DNA of 23,180 nucleotides from Hypsibius dujardini. Its lineage: Eukaryota > Tardigrada > Eutardigrada > Parachela > Hypsibiidae. The stretch spans positions 1 to 23,180 of the forward strand of contig LRSR01004190.1 of the NCBI GenBank assembly GCA_001579985.1, in the 5' to 3' direction. The position numbers were made by a program, and so were the translations under genes. The notes beneath the pieces are model-generated. The model was given only the letters and a program-made list of their open reading frames with translations. It was not told the origin of the DNA and searched no databases. Below, piece after piece: positions 1 through 10,709 of the stretch. Each line of letters begins with the position of its first letter. Positions within the stretch are counted from its first letter, which is position 1.

Positions 1-209
1 GGTTCTATCTGAACTTCTCTTCTCTTTTTCTCTTCTGCTGCGATCACAGTATTTATTACTGTGGGATGACGATCACTTTGAGTCTTCCTTTCCGGAAACT
101 TTCTTTGGTGTCAACCAAATGGGGCTCCTCTCTGTCGTACTCCGCAATGTACTCTTCTAATAGGGCACTTTGTTCATTTCTGAACACTTACAGTTGCCTT
201 GCTTTTTAG
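1..209 (+). other. Intron or flank upstream of the first visible laminin exon
   Basis: This stretch ends in a pyrimidine-rich acceptor (TTTTTAG, AG at 208-209) in front of the first coiled-coil exon. A second acceptor-like tract with CACAG lies near 50. The sequence between them can be read for about 20 codons, but it shows no laminin-like heptad pattern, so I leave it unassigned. The rest of the laminin gene must lie to the left of the window. Confidence 0.5.
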
Positions 210-3200
210 GAGGCTCAAATGACCTTGAAAGGGTTTCAGGAAGCACTAGCCGTACTGCAGAACACGTCAGGCATCCTGGAGGATCTTAACCCAGAGTATC
301 GAGAAAAGTACTTTCAACCGGCGCTGGATCACAGCCGGGAGCTGAGCGAGAAGGCAGATATGCTCGCAGAGTGAGTACATGTGGAATAGTATACAGGCAA
401 GCAAGCAAGCAGACAGACAGACAGACAGACAGATATACTGTCAGGCGGTTAGCCATATACGCCTATGCCTCCCTGATCATTTAGACTATTTGACTCTGCA
501 AAAGCTGAAGCAAAAGACCCCATGATTGCGGCTCGAGTGTACGATAAGATCGTCGACCAGGTCAACGAAGCCGAAAATATCACAACCAAAGTCACTAGCA
601 CCGTCGATGGAGTCTTCCTCGTTGTCTTCCCCGAAACGGACAGTCCGCTTGGAGTTCGCGCCGGCGAAGTTCTAAACAAAAGTGCTGAGTTGGAAGAGAC
701 TTCGAAGCAACTTTTGGAAGAGGATGTGTTTAGTCTGCAAGAGCAGTTGGATGAAGAGACTGGCAGGTTGGACGGCGTCAATGCCACCAATCAACGGACG
801 GGTGTAGAGCTAGACAGCATCGCCGCTAGACTGGAACTGCTTCCGTTTGGTAATCCTTCTCTCTACGCTTTCGCTTGTCTCATTTTTTACGGGATTTCAA
901 TCCGTTGCAGACTTGACCGAGCGGATCAACGATATCCAAGAGAACATCACAGAGGTTTCGAGGACTGCTTCCGATGCACTGGTGATAGTTGACCGAATCT
1001 CTGATTCAATTGCGGCGGATGTTAAGCCCCAATTCGACGGCATTAAGGGAGTTGATAAGAGCACTTTGGATCAAGCAGAACGTCTAGGTAAGAGTGATTA
1101 AGCCTCACTGTCTAACTTTGCGTCTGTACGCAGACAAGTACCTGTTCTGTCTTGATATCTGCTATGCTTGTGGGAGTTTTAGCCTTAAGACCAATTGCGT
1201 CCTCAAATATTGTTCGGTTTTCCACGAAAGCCGAGTTTATTTTTTGGACTGTATCGTGTTTTTTTTGCAGTGCAAGAGTCTCGCCGAGATATCGGCAACC
1301 TGGATCGTTCTGTCGCGGACTTGGAGACTACGTCCAAGTCGCTTGATGAGCTTCATCGAAGCATGGCGAAAAAGATCCAGAACCTACGAGACGTGATCCT
1401 CAAAGCGAAGCAAGCTGCCTCGACGCTGCAGGTGTCTTTAAGTCCAGACAAGCACGGTGTCTGTCGACGCTCTTTCGAGCCGCCAATCATTCCCAGCTCG
1501 GCCAATACCATCACTCTGACCTACTCGACGAGTGCGCCGGAGAAGAGTTCACTGCTAATGTACATCGGCAATCCGCGCAGCTATGCCTTGGTATGAGCAC
1601 ATTGCCCAATTATTTTAGACTTCTTAGATTCCAAAACTATGTTATTTTTATTGTTTTAGGACCGTGATTTCATGGCAGTGGAAGTAGTCAACGGACTGGT
1701 GCGATTCATCTGGAATGTCGGAGAGGACACGAAGGTCATCACGCACCCGAAGGCCCTCCTTCCAAATGAGCCCATGTACATGCAGCAAAACACGTGGTAC
1801 AAGATTGAAATCTCACGGTAAGAAATGGAGTCAGACTAAAGGCCACTCATGATGTCTATTTGGTGCCTGATTTGTATGTCTCTTTATGTGTCGGTCTGTC
1901 TTGTTTATGTATCTCTCTACTTGTCTATAGGGCTGTCGGTCTCTCTGTCTGTCTGCTTGTCTGTCTTTCTGTTGCACTGTCAGTCTGTATGTTTGTTTGT
2001 CTGTTCATCGGTCTGTTTGCTGTTTATCTATCAATATGTTTGTCTGCCTGGTGGCTGTCTGTCCGTCCGTCTGTCTGTTTGTTGTCTGTCTATCTGCCTA
2101 TATGACATGCTGATTGACTGAGTGTCTGTCGGTCGATCTGAAAACCTTTGTACATGCATGTCTGCCCGCCTATCGACCAGTCTGCTTGTGTGTGTTCCCA
2201 TCTGACTGTTTTATCACTGTATGTCTAGATGTTTGTCTATTTTATGTTTGCCGGTCTAAGTATTTGTCTTTGTTTCTTTTCAGTGTCAAGCACACTGCCC
2301 AACTCAGCGTGGAACCCATGACCGGAGGAGCCCTCGGATTTGAGCCGCTCTACATCAACGGCTCCTCCGATGCCGGGTTCTCTCGCATGGACCTTAACCG
2401 ATCGTCGGAGATGTTTGTCGGTGGACTGCCTAACAGCATAGACGTAAGACTTCAGTCGCTCATCTGAAACTGTTAACATGCGGTATGTTTTATTACGTTT
2501 TCACTCTTCTATTTTAGATACCGGAAATTCAGTCGAGGGGATTTTTCGGGTGTCTTGGACAAGTGGCCATTGACGGGCAGTCCATTGGCTTGTGGAACTA
2601 CAAGACCAATGAGGGATGTGCCGGTTGCGCTGCTGGGTACAGTGACTTTCTTTTCTTTTGTATTCGATCAGGAACATCATTTCTGTGATGCTTCATGGTA
2701 GGGTTGCTGAAACGGGTGACGGGACTTCATTCCGATTCAATGGGAATGGCTTCGCCAGTGCTCCACAAATTAAGCGATATAATAACAAGCGTTACACGAT
2801 TGCATTAACCTTCCGGACGTTTGATGAAAACGCGTTGCTGTTTTTGTGCGCCAACGACAAGGAACCTATGGTACGACTCAGTTAGTATGTCTATGTCTGT
2901 CGGACTGTAACCACTTACCTATACGGTTGTACAAGTGCCTTCAAGTTAAATAGCGGGCTGTCCTGTCTATGCATACTGGAACAAATGACTGGACGAGACT
3001 TTTTATATTCTGTTTAAAATGTTCCTTCGTAGGGCGATTTCATCAGTCTGGAACTGCGAGACGGCAAAGTTGTCTTTCAGTTTTATCTGGGGGGACAGAA
3101 TCATCTGCTGGTCATGACCAATCGTCGTTTCAATTCCGGCAATTTCGTCAACGTGCGCGCTGAGCGATCTGACTTCTTTGCCGATCTCCGGGTGGAGGAT

Positions 3201-4809
3201 GACCACATCAAGGCTAGCCTGCCACCAAACAAACCGGACGGGCTGGAATTAGCTATGAAGGACATGTATTTTGGTGGAGTGCCTCCCGGATTCGCTTTCC
3301 AGTCCAAATACAACATCACTTACAAACCGTTTATTGGTGCGGTTCTTACAGACTGATCATCCGACTGAAAAATGATTCAAACATTCAGACAGGCAAACAG
3401 ACAGACAGACAGACAGACCGACACAAGAACAAACAAACTTGCTGGACTAAACCATTTGTCTGAATGTCCTCCAGGTTGTCTGAAAGATATTCAGGTTGAT
3501 GTGACCACGGTCGATCTCCTTTCCAAGACGGTTTACCACGTGGACATTGAGCAAGGCTGTAAAAAACGAGCCATTCGCGATGTCAGCTTCAGCAACAGTA
3601 ACGGTTACCTCCGTTTGCCTGGTCGTACCCTCCCGCAAAACGCCAGCATCAGCTTCTCTTTCGCTACCGCACAAGCTGATGGTCTTCTTATCGCATCCAT
3701 CTCCAAAGACTACAAAAGTGACCAGAACTACTGGACTGCATCCCTCCAGGCCGGCCGCCTCGTGTTAGTTTTCAACGGCGGCAGCGTTGCCACAAAAATT
3801 CAGGTACATTAATTGATATCTAAATTGCCTCTTGCAAATATTGTTTTATAGAGCATAAGTCTTATGTTGCAGGTTGATAAATACTACGATGACCGGGTAC
3901 TCCACACCGTGTCTCTCAGAAAACGCAAGAAGAAGATCGAAGTCCGGGTCGACGACATGGAAGTGCAGGAAGAGAAGCTGACCACCGGAAGTGGCAACAT
4001 CACGGCGGATATCATGTACATCGGTGGAGCGCCCACCGATGTCGACCTTTCTGCGATTGCCGCGTCAGCCAGATCCTTTGTGGGCTGCTTCACCGGACTC
4101 ATCATCAACGGCGTCCTTGTCGGGTTTGAGCAGTTACAGGTAAGTGCTCTTCAGTTAAATGGAATTGTGACCCTTAAAAAATGTTTTTATTTCAAAGAAT
4201 TCTTTGCTGCTATAAACTGAATTTAATAAATTTTTAAATCCAATACTTTAATAATTTAATTTTTGTTGAATTAAAAAAAATTAATTATTGAAAATATTAT
4301 TTAATTAAAAAATGTTACGTATTGATTTCAATATGGGAATGTGTTCCTTTTTTTGTATTTCACGGTGGTACAGTAATTAAAGAGTGAACATATTTTAGGC
4401 ATTCGACAAGGCCGCGGTCGGGCGGTGTGAATTTGAATCGCCGCCACCTACACTGGAGCCAGCCTCCGAACTGCTTCCACAAGCGTTAGCCTTGTCACGA
4501 CATGCACGGAGCTGTGTGCCGTTTCCGAAGCTCATCAAAGCTCCGCCCTCTTGGAATGCCGTGAATTTTGCCGGTACGGAGGACAGTCGTGTGGAGATTT
4601 TTCCACCGAGGAAAGACACGAAGCTGTTTAATTTGACCATGTCATTCCGGACTTTGGGTATGAATGGCTTGTTGTTCTACACGGATAATCCCAGTGGAGA
4701 GGAGGTGTTGATGATGTCGCTGCGGAAGGGGAGCTTGGTGCTGACGGTTGTGGATGAACAACCTCAAGTTGGTGCTATACTTTCTGTCGCCATGTCTTTT
4801 TTTATCCTC

Positions 4810-4857
<48 letters not shown>

Positions 4858-5480
4858 CTGTGTCTCTCTGTTTGTATGTGTCCCTTGATTATTTTCTTTT
4901 TTCTACAGGAGATATTTAGCTCTGAGAAGGTGTCTGACGGACAGTGGCACACCGTCCGTCTGGAAAAGAAGAGCCGACGCGCTGTCCTGCAGGTGGACGG
5001 CGGTGCCGATGATTATCTCAAATTATCGAAACGTTTTGTCGTCAGTCTGCCGTTCTACGTTGCCGGTACGTCCGATGCTGTCAAGCTTCCAGCGGGAATG
5101 GAACGAGTCGGATTCCGAGGATGCATCGCCAACGTCACACTGAACGAACGCAGGATTGACTTGCTGGCGGAAAATTCCGTCCAGGGAGTCGGATCATGCC
5201 ATATGAACATCGAGTCTGCGGCTTATTTCGAAGGCAACGGATATGCCATACAGAGTACATGGGTTTTATTTATTTCTTGCCTGAATGAACATTAGAAATA
5301 TCGCGAGTTTTGGTTTTAGGTGAAGGCTTCGTTCCAAACGGAAAAATCCAAATTGAAATGGAAATTCGCACCAATTCTTTGAGTGGGGAACTCATTCTCT
5401 TGTACGATCCAGTCAAACGGTCGTATGTTCAACTAAAGCACGTCGATGGACAAGTATGTAAACAGACAGACAGACAGACA

Positions 5481-5526
<46 letters not shown>

Positions 5527-6010
5527 CGGGCAGGCAGGCAGGCGGGCATAAGACAGACGGGCATAAGACAGACGGGCGAACGGTCAGACAGGCAGATAGA
5601 CAAGTTATGTGCCTTCATTATGGTTTTCGCCTTACTTCTAGTTGGTGTTCAACATTTCCACCGGAGCAGCTTCGTTTCACGTGACCAAGGCCCTCTCCAG
5701 TCGTCACCACCTGTGCGATGGGCTGTGGCATCGCGTAAAAGTTCTCTACGTTTCCAACGTCATGATGCTGGACGTCGATGACCAGAAAGAAGAAGTCGCC
5801 TACGCCGTCGAATCCACTCTTGCCCTACCGGAGAAGGTGCCGTTGTACGTGGGAGGAAGACCGCCGTCCATCCCGGCGCACTTTGTCCCCAAAGTGCCCA
5901 ACTTTGCGGGTTGTATTCGCGGCGTGGTGGTCAACGGGATGGCCATCAGTTTTGACGCGGTTGCGGCGTTGCACAATGTTCTGTTAGACTCTTGTCCCAT
6001 AGCCGGCTAA
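210..6010 (+). CDS. LAMA: Laminin subunit alpha, C-terminal part (coiled coil + LG1-LG5), 5' partial
   Basis: Basement-membrane glycoprotein chain: the coiled coil joins beta and gamma chains and the LG domains bind cell-surface receptors (family knowledge). Exons read here: 210-370, 485-849, 911-1087, 1271-1590, 1660-1817, 2284-2443, 2518-2636, 2702-2870, 3033-3336, 3475-3803, 3873-4139, 4399-4767, 4909-5254, 5320-5453, 5642-6010. They join in one frame to 1248 codons and a TAA. The first ~410 residues are charged heptad-rich coiled coil. Five LG domains follow, each closed by the usual Cys pair: FFGCLG...EGC (LG1), FIGCLKD...EQGC (LG2), FVGCFTG...GRC (LG3), FRGCIANV...GSC (LG4), FAGCIRG...DSC (LG5). 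A Pro-rich linker at about 4425-4490 separates LG3 from LG4. Coiled coil plus five LG domains excludes perlecan and agrin; which alpha subtype it is cannot be told. The acceptor at 2702 is a choice (2672 also keeps frame but leaves a 35-bp intron). No canonical AATAAA is seen just after the stop. Confidence 0.93.
396..434. repeat. (GCAA)n/(CAGA)n tetranucleotide repeat in laminin intron
   Basis: A short GCAA run passes into about six CAGA units, in the intron between the first two visible laminin exons. Confidence 0.9.
1848..2281. repeat. Degenerate TCTG/TGTC-rich intron sequence
   Basis: Almost the whole 466-bp laminin intron (1818-2283) consists of diverged TGTC/TGTT/TGTA words, an old expanded tetranucleotide array. 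Open frames across it are low-complexity Cys/Leu/Ser/Val strings and are not genes. Confidence 0.85.
3385..3419. repeat. (CAGA)n repeat in laminin intron
   Basis: A run of about eight CAGA-type units lies in the intron between the two exons that share the LG2 motif FIG|CLKD. Confidence 0.9.
4205..4320. repeat. AT-rich low-complexity intron segment
   Basis: The laminin intron 4140-4398 carries more than 100 bp made almost only of A and T (AATTTAATAAATTT, TTAATTATTG and similar). It contrasts with the balanced base composition of the exons on each side. No reading frame or TIR is seen. Confidence 0.75.
4810..4860. repeat. (GTCT)n repeat in laminin intron
   Basis: About eleven perfect GTCT units lie in the 141-bp intron 4768-4908. 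The intron length is a multiple of three and it has no stop in the laminin frame. Confidence 0.95.
5460..5600. repeat. (CAGA)n-(CAGG)n compound repeat in laminin intron
   Basis: Several CAGA units pass into a run of about 17 CAGG/CGGG units, then two copies of a 15-bp unit (GCATAAGACAGACGG). All lie in the intron between the two LG5 exons. Confidence 0.95.
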
Positions 6011-6548
6011 TTAGCAATACTGTATTTCCATCAGATTGAGTGCATCGGGTAGTGTTGGGAGTAATATTCTGTATATTGATGCATTGATTCATGTCTTTGA
6101 TTATGTGTGACGGTCTAAGGCAATCAGATCACCACTCCCTGCTATCGTGCTATGGCGATGAATGTGAAAAGGAATAGGCGTAATTTCAAAATGTGCGACC
6201 CGCAAAATGTGCGACTCGTGATACCGTGAAGACAATACGTGAATTGTCTGCCGTATCGCAGAAGGGCATAACCGGTATGGGAGAAGGAGCGTGATTGCTT
6301 GTCAGTTATCGTTCCTTATCATTGTTATCGAGATGATAGTTCTTTCGCAATGTAGCCCTACTAGAAATATGATTGCGAAATTAAGAAACTCGAACACCTC
6401 AGCATCATACACGAACAGGAATAGTAGAATATTTTTGCTTGCTGCTAGTCTTAAATCCAAGAGTATTAAGTCAAAATCATAAGCTACATTAACGCTTAGT
6501 CAAAGTAGCACGGTAACAAACAGGAAATCGTCACGGTACGGCAGCATA
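6011..6548. other. Intergenic: laminin 3' flank and upstream region of the MAM-mucin gene
   Basis: No gene is supported. A 16-bp unit (AAAATGTGCGACYCGY) occurs twice in tandem at about 6188-6219. A 63-codon open frame at 6291 has no recognisable features. No convincing TATA box is seen before 6549. Confidence 0.6.
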
Positions 6549-8211
6549 ATGACGAACGGCCACATTTTCGTCCTGTCTTTCGTGGCTTTTTTCGGTGCGT
6601 CAGAGGCCAAGGTAACTTGTGGATTCACACCGGAAGAGAGTTTCTGCGGATGGACTCACACAGCATCTGGGGATGTCTGGCGGACAGGAGTTATTAGCGC
6701 TGCTCGACCTCCACTAGGTACGTACTGTCACTTCAATTCAACACTAACGTTGTGAACAATTTTCAATTTCTCGGGTATTGTTTGTAGATGCCACCTCATA
6801 TGCGTACATCTCGTCGGCCATCGAGTCGTGGGCGGTGATCGAGAGCGAGACCTTCACGGTCGCTGCTCCTACCGCCTTCTCCTTTTGCCTGCTGCAGACG
6901 AGATTCTCTTCTACCGTCGGCGTCAACATGACAATCGTTCCTGCCAATAATCCAAACGCTGAAATACAAATTCTCAGCGATCGATATTTATTAAGGTGGA
7001 AATGTTTGGAAATCGAAATCACACCCGAACACGGACCAATCCGCGTAAGACTTTGCATACAGTTAGTTGTACATCGTACGCGTATTACGTGTGGACGACG
7101 CAATATGGGGATATGTGTTGGTTTTGTAGATTAAGGTTCAATTCAAAGTTGCGAGCGCGAGCGCGTACGGGGCTATTGCCCTTCCCAGTTTGGAAGGCGA
7201 AGGTACTAAATGCTGCTTGCTTTTTAAATGTCGAACAAAAGCATCCGTTTGGGTCTTGTCTGTTGTTCGTCCGTACGTAAAATTATTCGGCCGAGCAAAA
7301 GCCTACGATAGCGTAGATGAGAGACTTTGTAAATTATAAAACATACCGTACATATCGTGATATTCAGTTTTCACAGGCGTAGTCAGCAAGATCAGATAAA
7401 TTGCTATGGCTTCTCAATAGGAATCACGACGATACCACCAATAGTGCCAACAACTGTAGCGCCAACACAGCCTCCAACGACCGTACCGGCAACAACCATC
7501 CCGCCGATTACTGTTCCGTCCACCGTTTCGACCACTGTTCCGACCACTTTTTCATCCACTGTTCCGACCACTGTTCCGACCACTGTTCCGACCACTGTTC
7601 CGACCACCGTTCCGACCACTGTTCCAACCATTGTTCCGTCCACCGTTCCGACCACTGTTCCGACCACTGTTCCGTTCACTGTTCCGTTCACTGTTCCGTT
7701 CACCGTTCCGACTAGTGAAGAAGTGGCAACCCACGAAGCCAGGACCCTTTCTGTTTTCACATCATCCGATGCTCCTAGTCACACAACTTTTGGCCTTTCT
7801 TCGCTAGCTATCACAAATACAACTCCAGCGGCATGTAACGGTCAGGCGGCCTCAATCACCGTGACGTGCTCGAAAGGTAGCCTCACCAGTCCAACGATCA
7901 ACCTTGATCTGGACGAAGTGGTCGCCTCTCGTGCGGAGTTTGTTGGTGATCAGAGTAACAAATGTCGTCTCAAGGCCTATCGCCTTCACCAATGGGTCCT
8001 TGCTGAAACTGGAACCGAACGGGAGCGTGTCCGTCGACAGAGCGCCGGCAGTGGGTTGGTCTCAGTAACCTGTGTCGGAAAAGGAACCCTTGAGCTGTCC
8101 AAAGCCGACGCAGACGTTGCTGAGACAGTCACGCTGTCAGTCGACGTGGCCTTTACAAGAAAATGTCGGGAATTTTTTTACAATTTCCTAGAGCAGCTTT
8201 TGCAGATTTAA
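6549..8211 (+). CDS. Secreted MAM-like / VPTT-mucin protein with novel C-terminal domain
   Basis: Four exons (6549-6717, 6788-7044, 7130-7202, 7391-8211) give 439 residues; all junctions keep frame. Residues 1-20 form a signal peptide (MTNGHIFVLSFVAFFGASEA). A divergent MAM domain (about 21-170) follows: CGF...FCGW at its start, ESW and FSFCL in the middle, then IKVQFKV...GAIALPSL, which matches the MAM end pattern (xxGxIALDDI), and a closing Cys in QINCYG. A Thr/Pro stalk of VPTT repeats (about 175-270) is probably O-glycosylated. The last ~125 residues are the shared C-terminal domain (7834-8211) with five Cys and an RVRR site. MAM domains usually mediate adhesion or oligomerisation. The actual role is unknown. 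The acceptor at 7391 (AAG|AT) is weak but is the one found that restores the frame. An AATAAT-type signal near 8371 is the only hint of polyadenylation. Confidence 0.8.
7513..7712 (+). repeat. 12-bp coding minisatellite (GTTCCGACCACT), VPTT/VPFT repeats
   Basis: About fifteen near-identical 12-bp units (GTTCCGACCACT, with GTTCCGTTCACT variants at the 3' end) encode Val-Pro-Thr-Thr, then Val-Pro-Phe-Thr. They form the mucin-like stalk of the MAM protein. The low divergence suggests recent expansion and likely length polymorphism. Confidence 0.95.
7834..8211 (+). other. Novel C-terminal domain, copy 1 (full length, with RVRR site)
   Basis: About 125 residues. Five Cys lie in the contexts ACNG, TVTCSKG, NKCRL, VTCVGKG and RKCREFF. 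A block GDQSNKCR..AYRLHQWV is followed by a basic loop with RVRR (8026-8037), then GKGTLELS, ETVTLSVDV and a C-terminal amphipathic segment ending FLEQLLQI. I cannot assign it to any family I know. It recurs at 16941-17327 and, shortened, at 10560-10709. Confidence 0.85.
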
Positions 8212-8712
8212 TTATACTGTATGTATGGGTCTTCTTGCTAGTTTATCCATTCCAACCTGGCATCTTCCCTTATTCCCTCTCTTTTTGGGTGGTCTGGATA
8301 ACACGTTCTCCCTCTGGACAGTGAATTGTTAGTCCTTTTTTGTATTGTAATTTTGCGACATTTTGATAAAATAATCGGCCCTCTTCATGCCTTCTCCGAA
8401 CCGCACATGATTCCTCAAAAAATGTATTTACATAACTTTCTTTTCAGTTTACCACAGTTGCTTTTTTATTAATTTCACTGCACTGGTTCGCTCAAATGGA
8501 AATACCGCGAGCGTCATGAAACTCTTCCTATATTCCACCTTGGCATATATGGTAGCATCCAATTCCCTCAAGTAAAACTGCTGATCTTGCAATTGTTATA
8601 CCCCATCTGGTGCGGGAATACCGTGAGAGTTCACATGCAAATCGTCACCCTTACCTAAGATATCGCTCAATTGCATAACCAATATTTCACCATTTTGAAT
8701 GAGAACGCCAGA
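8212..8712. other. Intergenic between MAM-mucin and CTLD-mucin genes
   Basis: The region is AT-rich and holds the 3' flank of the upstream gene and the 5' flank of the next. I see no open frame, repeat or clear core promoter. Confidence 0.6.
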
Positions 8713-10709
8713 ATGAACGGTTGGATTTATACGTTGTCAATTCTCTTTTTGCTACACAATGTATCATGGACTAGAGCTCAACAAACTTCCAAGCAACCAG
8801 GTAGGCGGAAGGGTCATGTGTAAAATGCGCATTAGTTGCCTATTACGGTAATCACGCATCCCTTTTTCTGTTAAGCCACCCGGCCTCCTTCCTGCCCGGA
8901 TGGGTTCTACGACGGGTGTTCCGAGTCGTGCTACAAAATTATTGAGAAAACCGGAGCGGACTACCGCACAGCCAAGCAGGAGTGCGCTGCATTAAACGCC
9001 AGTCTGGCGTCTGTCCATGACGGCGCCGAAAAGTTGTGCTTCGGGAAACCCATTGAGAGACCTAGTGGTACGCTGTGGATTGGATTGCGCAGAGCCAACG
9101 TTGGCGTAGTATGGCAGTGGGAGAACGGGCTAACTCTCGACTACACTAACTGGGCAAGGGGTACGTCAGAGATAATATTAAAGTATGACAAAAACGGTTT
9201 GAACTGGTTTAACGGCTTAATGATTTTACAACAGCAGACAACCTCTGATGAGGACTTAAACGTCCTGTCGACGCCTTTGCATTTGAAAAATTCAGACACT
9301 GAAAAACACCGAACAGAGTTTCGCGCGAAAAACAAACAAACTCGCAGGTTTCCAGACATCTTGAGACAATTGATGCTGCCAGTATACAGACACCACGCGG
9401 AATGAAAAATAGACTTAAAATTTTTGTTACTGACAAAGCAGCATTGATTTATGCAAAAAAGCAATCTATTTTCAGGTAATTTAAAAACGATTTTCTGGAT
9501 ATCCACAAACGGATATAGTGACAGAATAACAATAACTGAAATGATCTAGTCCTAATTATTAATAAAAACACATTTACGTAACTAATATCCTCTCGCGCTG
9601 CAGGTCAACCAGACATTGACGACAGGAAATTATGCGCATTCGTCTTTCGCTACGACGTCGCATGGTACAACGCCGACTGCTCTACCAAGAGGATCAACGG
9701 ATACATCTGTGAAAAGGACAAGTTTCCGCTTCCAGCAAAGACCATTCGCATCCCGTTTTCCACGGGGAAAATGTTCAAGCCCTTGATGACAACCACTTTT
9801 GAACCGCTTAACACGATCGCTAGTGTTTCCAGTCCTCAGACAACCACCACCACTACTACCCTTTCACAATCAAACACCACAAATGCTGACGCTGCAGGTT
9901 CCTCAATGAGCACAACGTCCAGTACGAAGATCTCTGGCCCACTAACAGGCTCCCCTCAACCGTACGCCACGACGACGACTACGGTGTCTAGTCCCCTGTT
10001 GACAAACTCCCCTGAGTCTTACAGCACCACCAGCATTTCGCTGACCTTCGGAAGTAATACAGCGATTAGTAGTGTGTCAATCTCCACACCGACTACATCC
10101 GGGCTGTTTACCACAATGACCAACGTTCTTGGTACATTCGCCGGCAGCACTGCAATATCGACAGCTCTTTCAACCTCACAATCAACTGTTCTAACCAAGG
10201 ATACTACTACAAGTGCCACTTCCAGTCCGATGACGACGGTGACGCCGGTGACGAAAACGACTACTACTACTTCTCCAAAACCTTCAACTCCGCCCACCGT
10301 CACCGCTAGTCCGAAACTCAATACGACGACAAAGCTGTCAGGTTCGCCCACGAGCTCTTCGAAGCTAAGTACTACGGCCAAAGTTTCCGGTCGATTCACT
10401 CCAACACCGAAGCCTCGTACAACCTCCTCACCTTCTGATCCACCTGCAATCACTGTTAAATCACGAGCCCTGACGACAGTTAGGCTTTCCAGTCTGTCAG
10501 TCAAGCCGGCGGCAGCCAAAACGCTCATAACGATGGCACCACAAATAGCAGCGATTCCACCGCAGATTGTCTGCTCCAAAGGCAGTCTAACCAAGCCGAC
10601 CCTCGATGTGGAGAATACTGACTCAGACAATCTATCCGTCAACGTCGTTGCCACCAGACAATGCCGAGTATCTTTCACTGATTTTGTAGAGCAACTGCTG
10701 AGGATTTAA
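8713..10709 (+). CDS. Secreted C-type lectin-mucin with shortened novel C-terminal domain
   Basis: Three exons (8713-8800, 8876-9160, 9604-10709) give 492 residues in one frame. A hydrophobic signal peptide (TLSILFLLHNVSW core) is followed by a long-form CTLD (about 33-170): CPDGFYDGC...SCYKI, AKQECAALNASLASV, LWIGL, WQWENG, NWARGQPD, LCAF, WYNADC, GYICEK. The QPD triplet sits at the usual sugar/Ca2+ motif position, but WND is degraded to WYN, so Ca2+-dependent sugar binding is doubtful. An approximately 250-residue Thr/Ser/Pro-rich stalk follows, then a 49-residue ending that matches the outer parts of the shared C-terminal domain. The protein is secreted; with no TM or GPI tail it should be free or matrix-bound. 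The CTLD intron at NWAR|G is phase 1, the same place as in the lectin at 14905. A long minus-strand open frame (10019-10678) is an antisense shadow of the Ser/Thr stalk. Confidence 0.85.
9161..9603. other. Intron of the CTLD-mucin gene
   Basis: This 443-bp phase-1 intron splits the CTLD after NWAR. The donor is GTACGT and the acceptor CGCTGCAG. Open frames inside it show no known domain. Confidence 0.75.
10560..10709 (+). other. Novel C-terminal domain, copy 2 (internally deleted)
   Basis: It begins like the full copies (IVCSKGSLTKPTLD) and ends like them (SVNVVATRQCR..FTDFVEQLLRI). About 75 residues between are missing: the NKCR block, the basic furin-type loop and the GKG strand. Only two of the five Cys remain (first in VCSKG, last in RQCR), suggesting that these two pair in the full-length domain. 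Reading frame and stop are intact. Confidence 0.75.

Noticed and set aside
449-790. 113-codon minus-strand frame
   Set aside because: Antisense of the laminin coiled-coil exon 485-849.
1849-2467. Cys/Leu/Ser/Val-rich open frames in the laminin intron
   Set aside because: Low-complexity readings of the TGTC repeat; laminin exons splice cleanly around them.
7404-7760. 118-codon minus-strand frame of VGT repeats, and a plus-strand HCSD repeat frame
   Set aside because: Both are other-frame shadows of the VPTT minisatellite.
10019-10678. 219-codon open frame on the minus strand
   Set aside because: It is the antisense of the Thr/Ser/Pro-rich lectin stalk; its Val/Gly/Glu-rich text is what reversed ACN/TCN codons give. 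No domain, no splice context.
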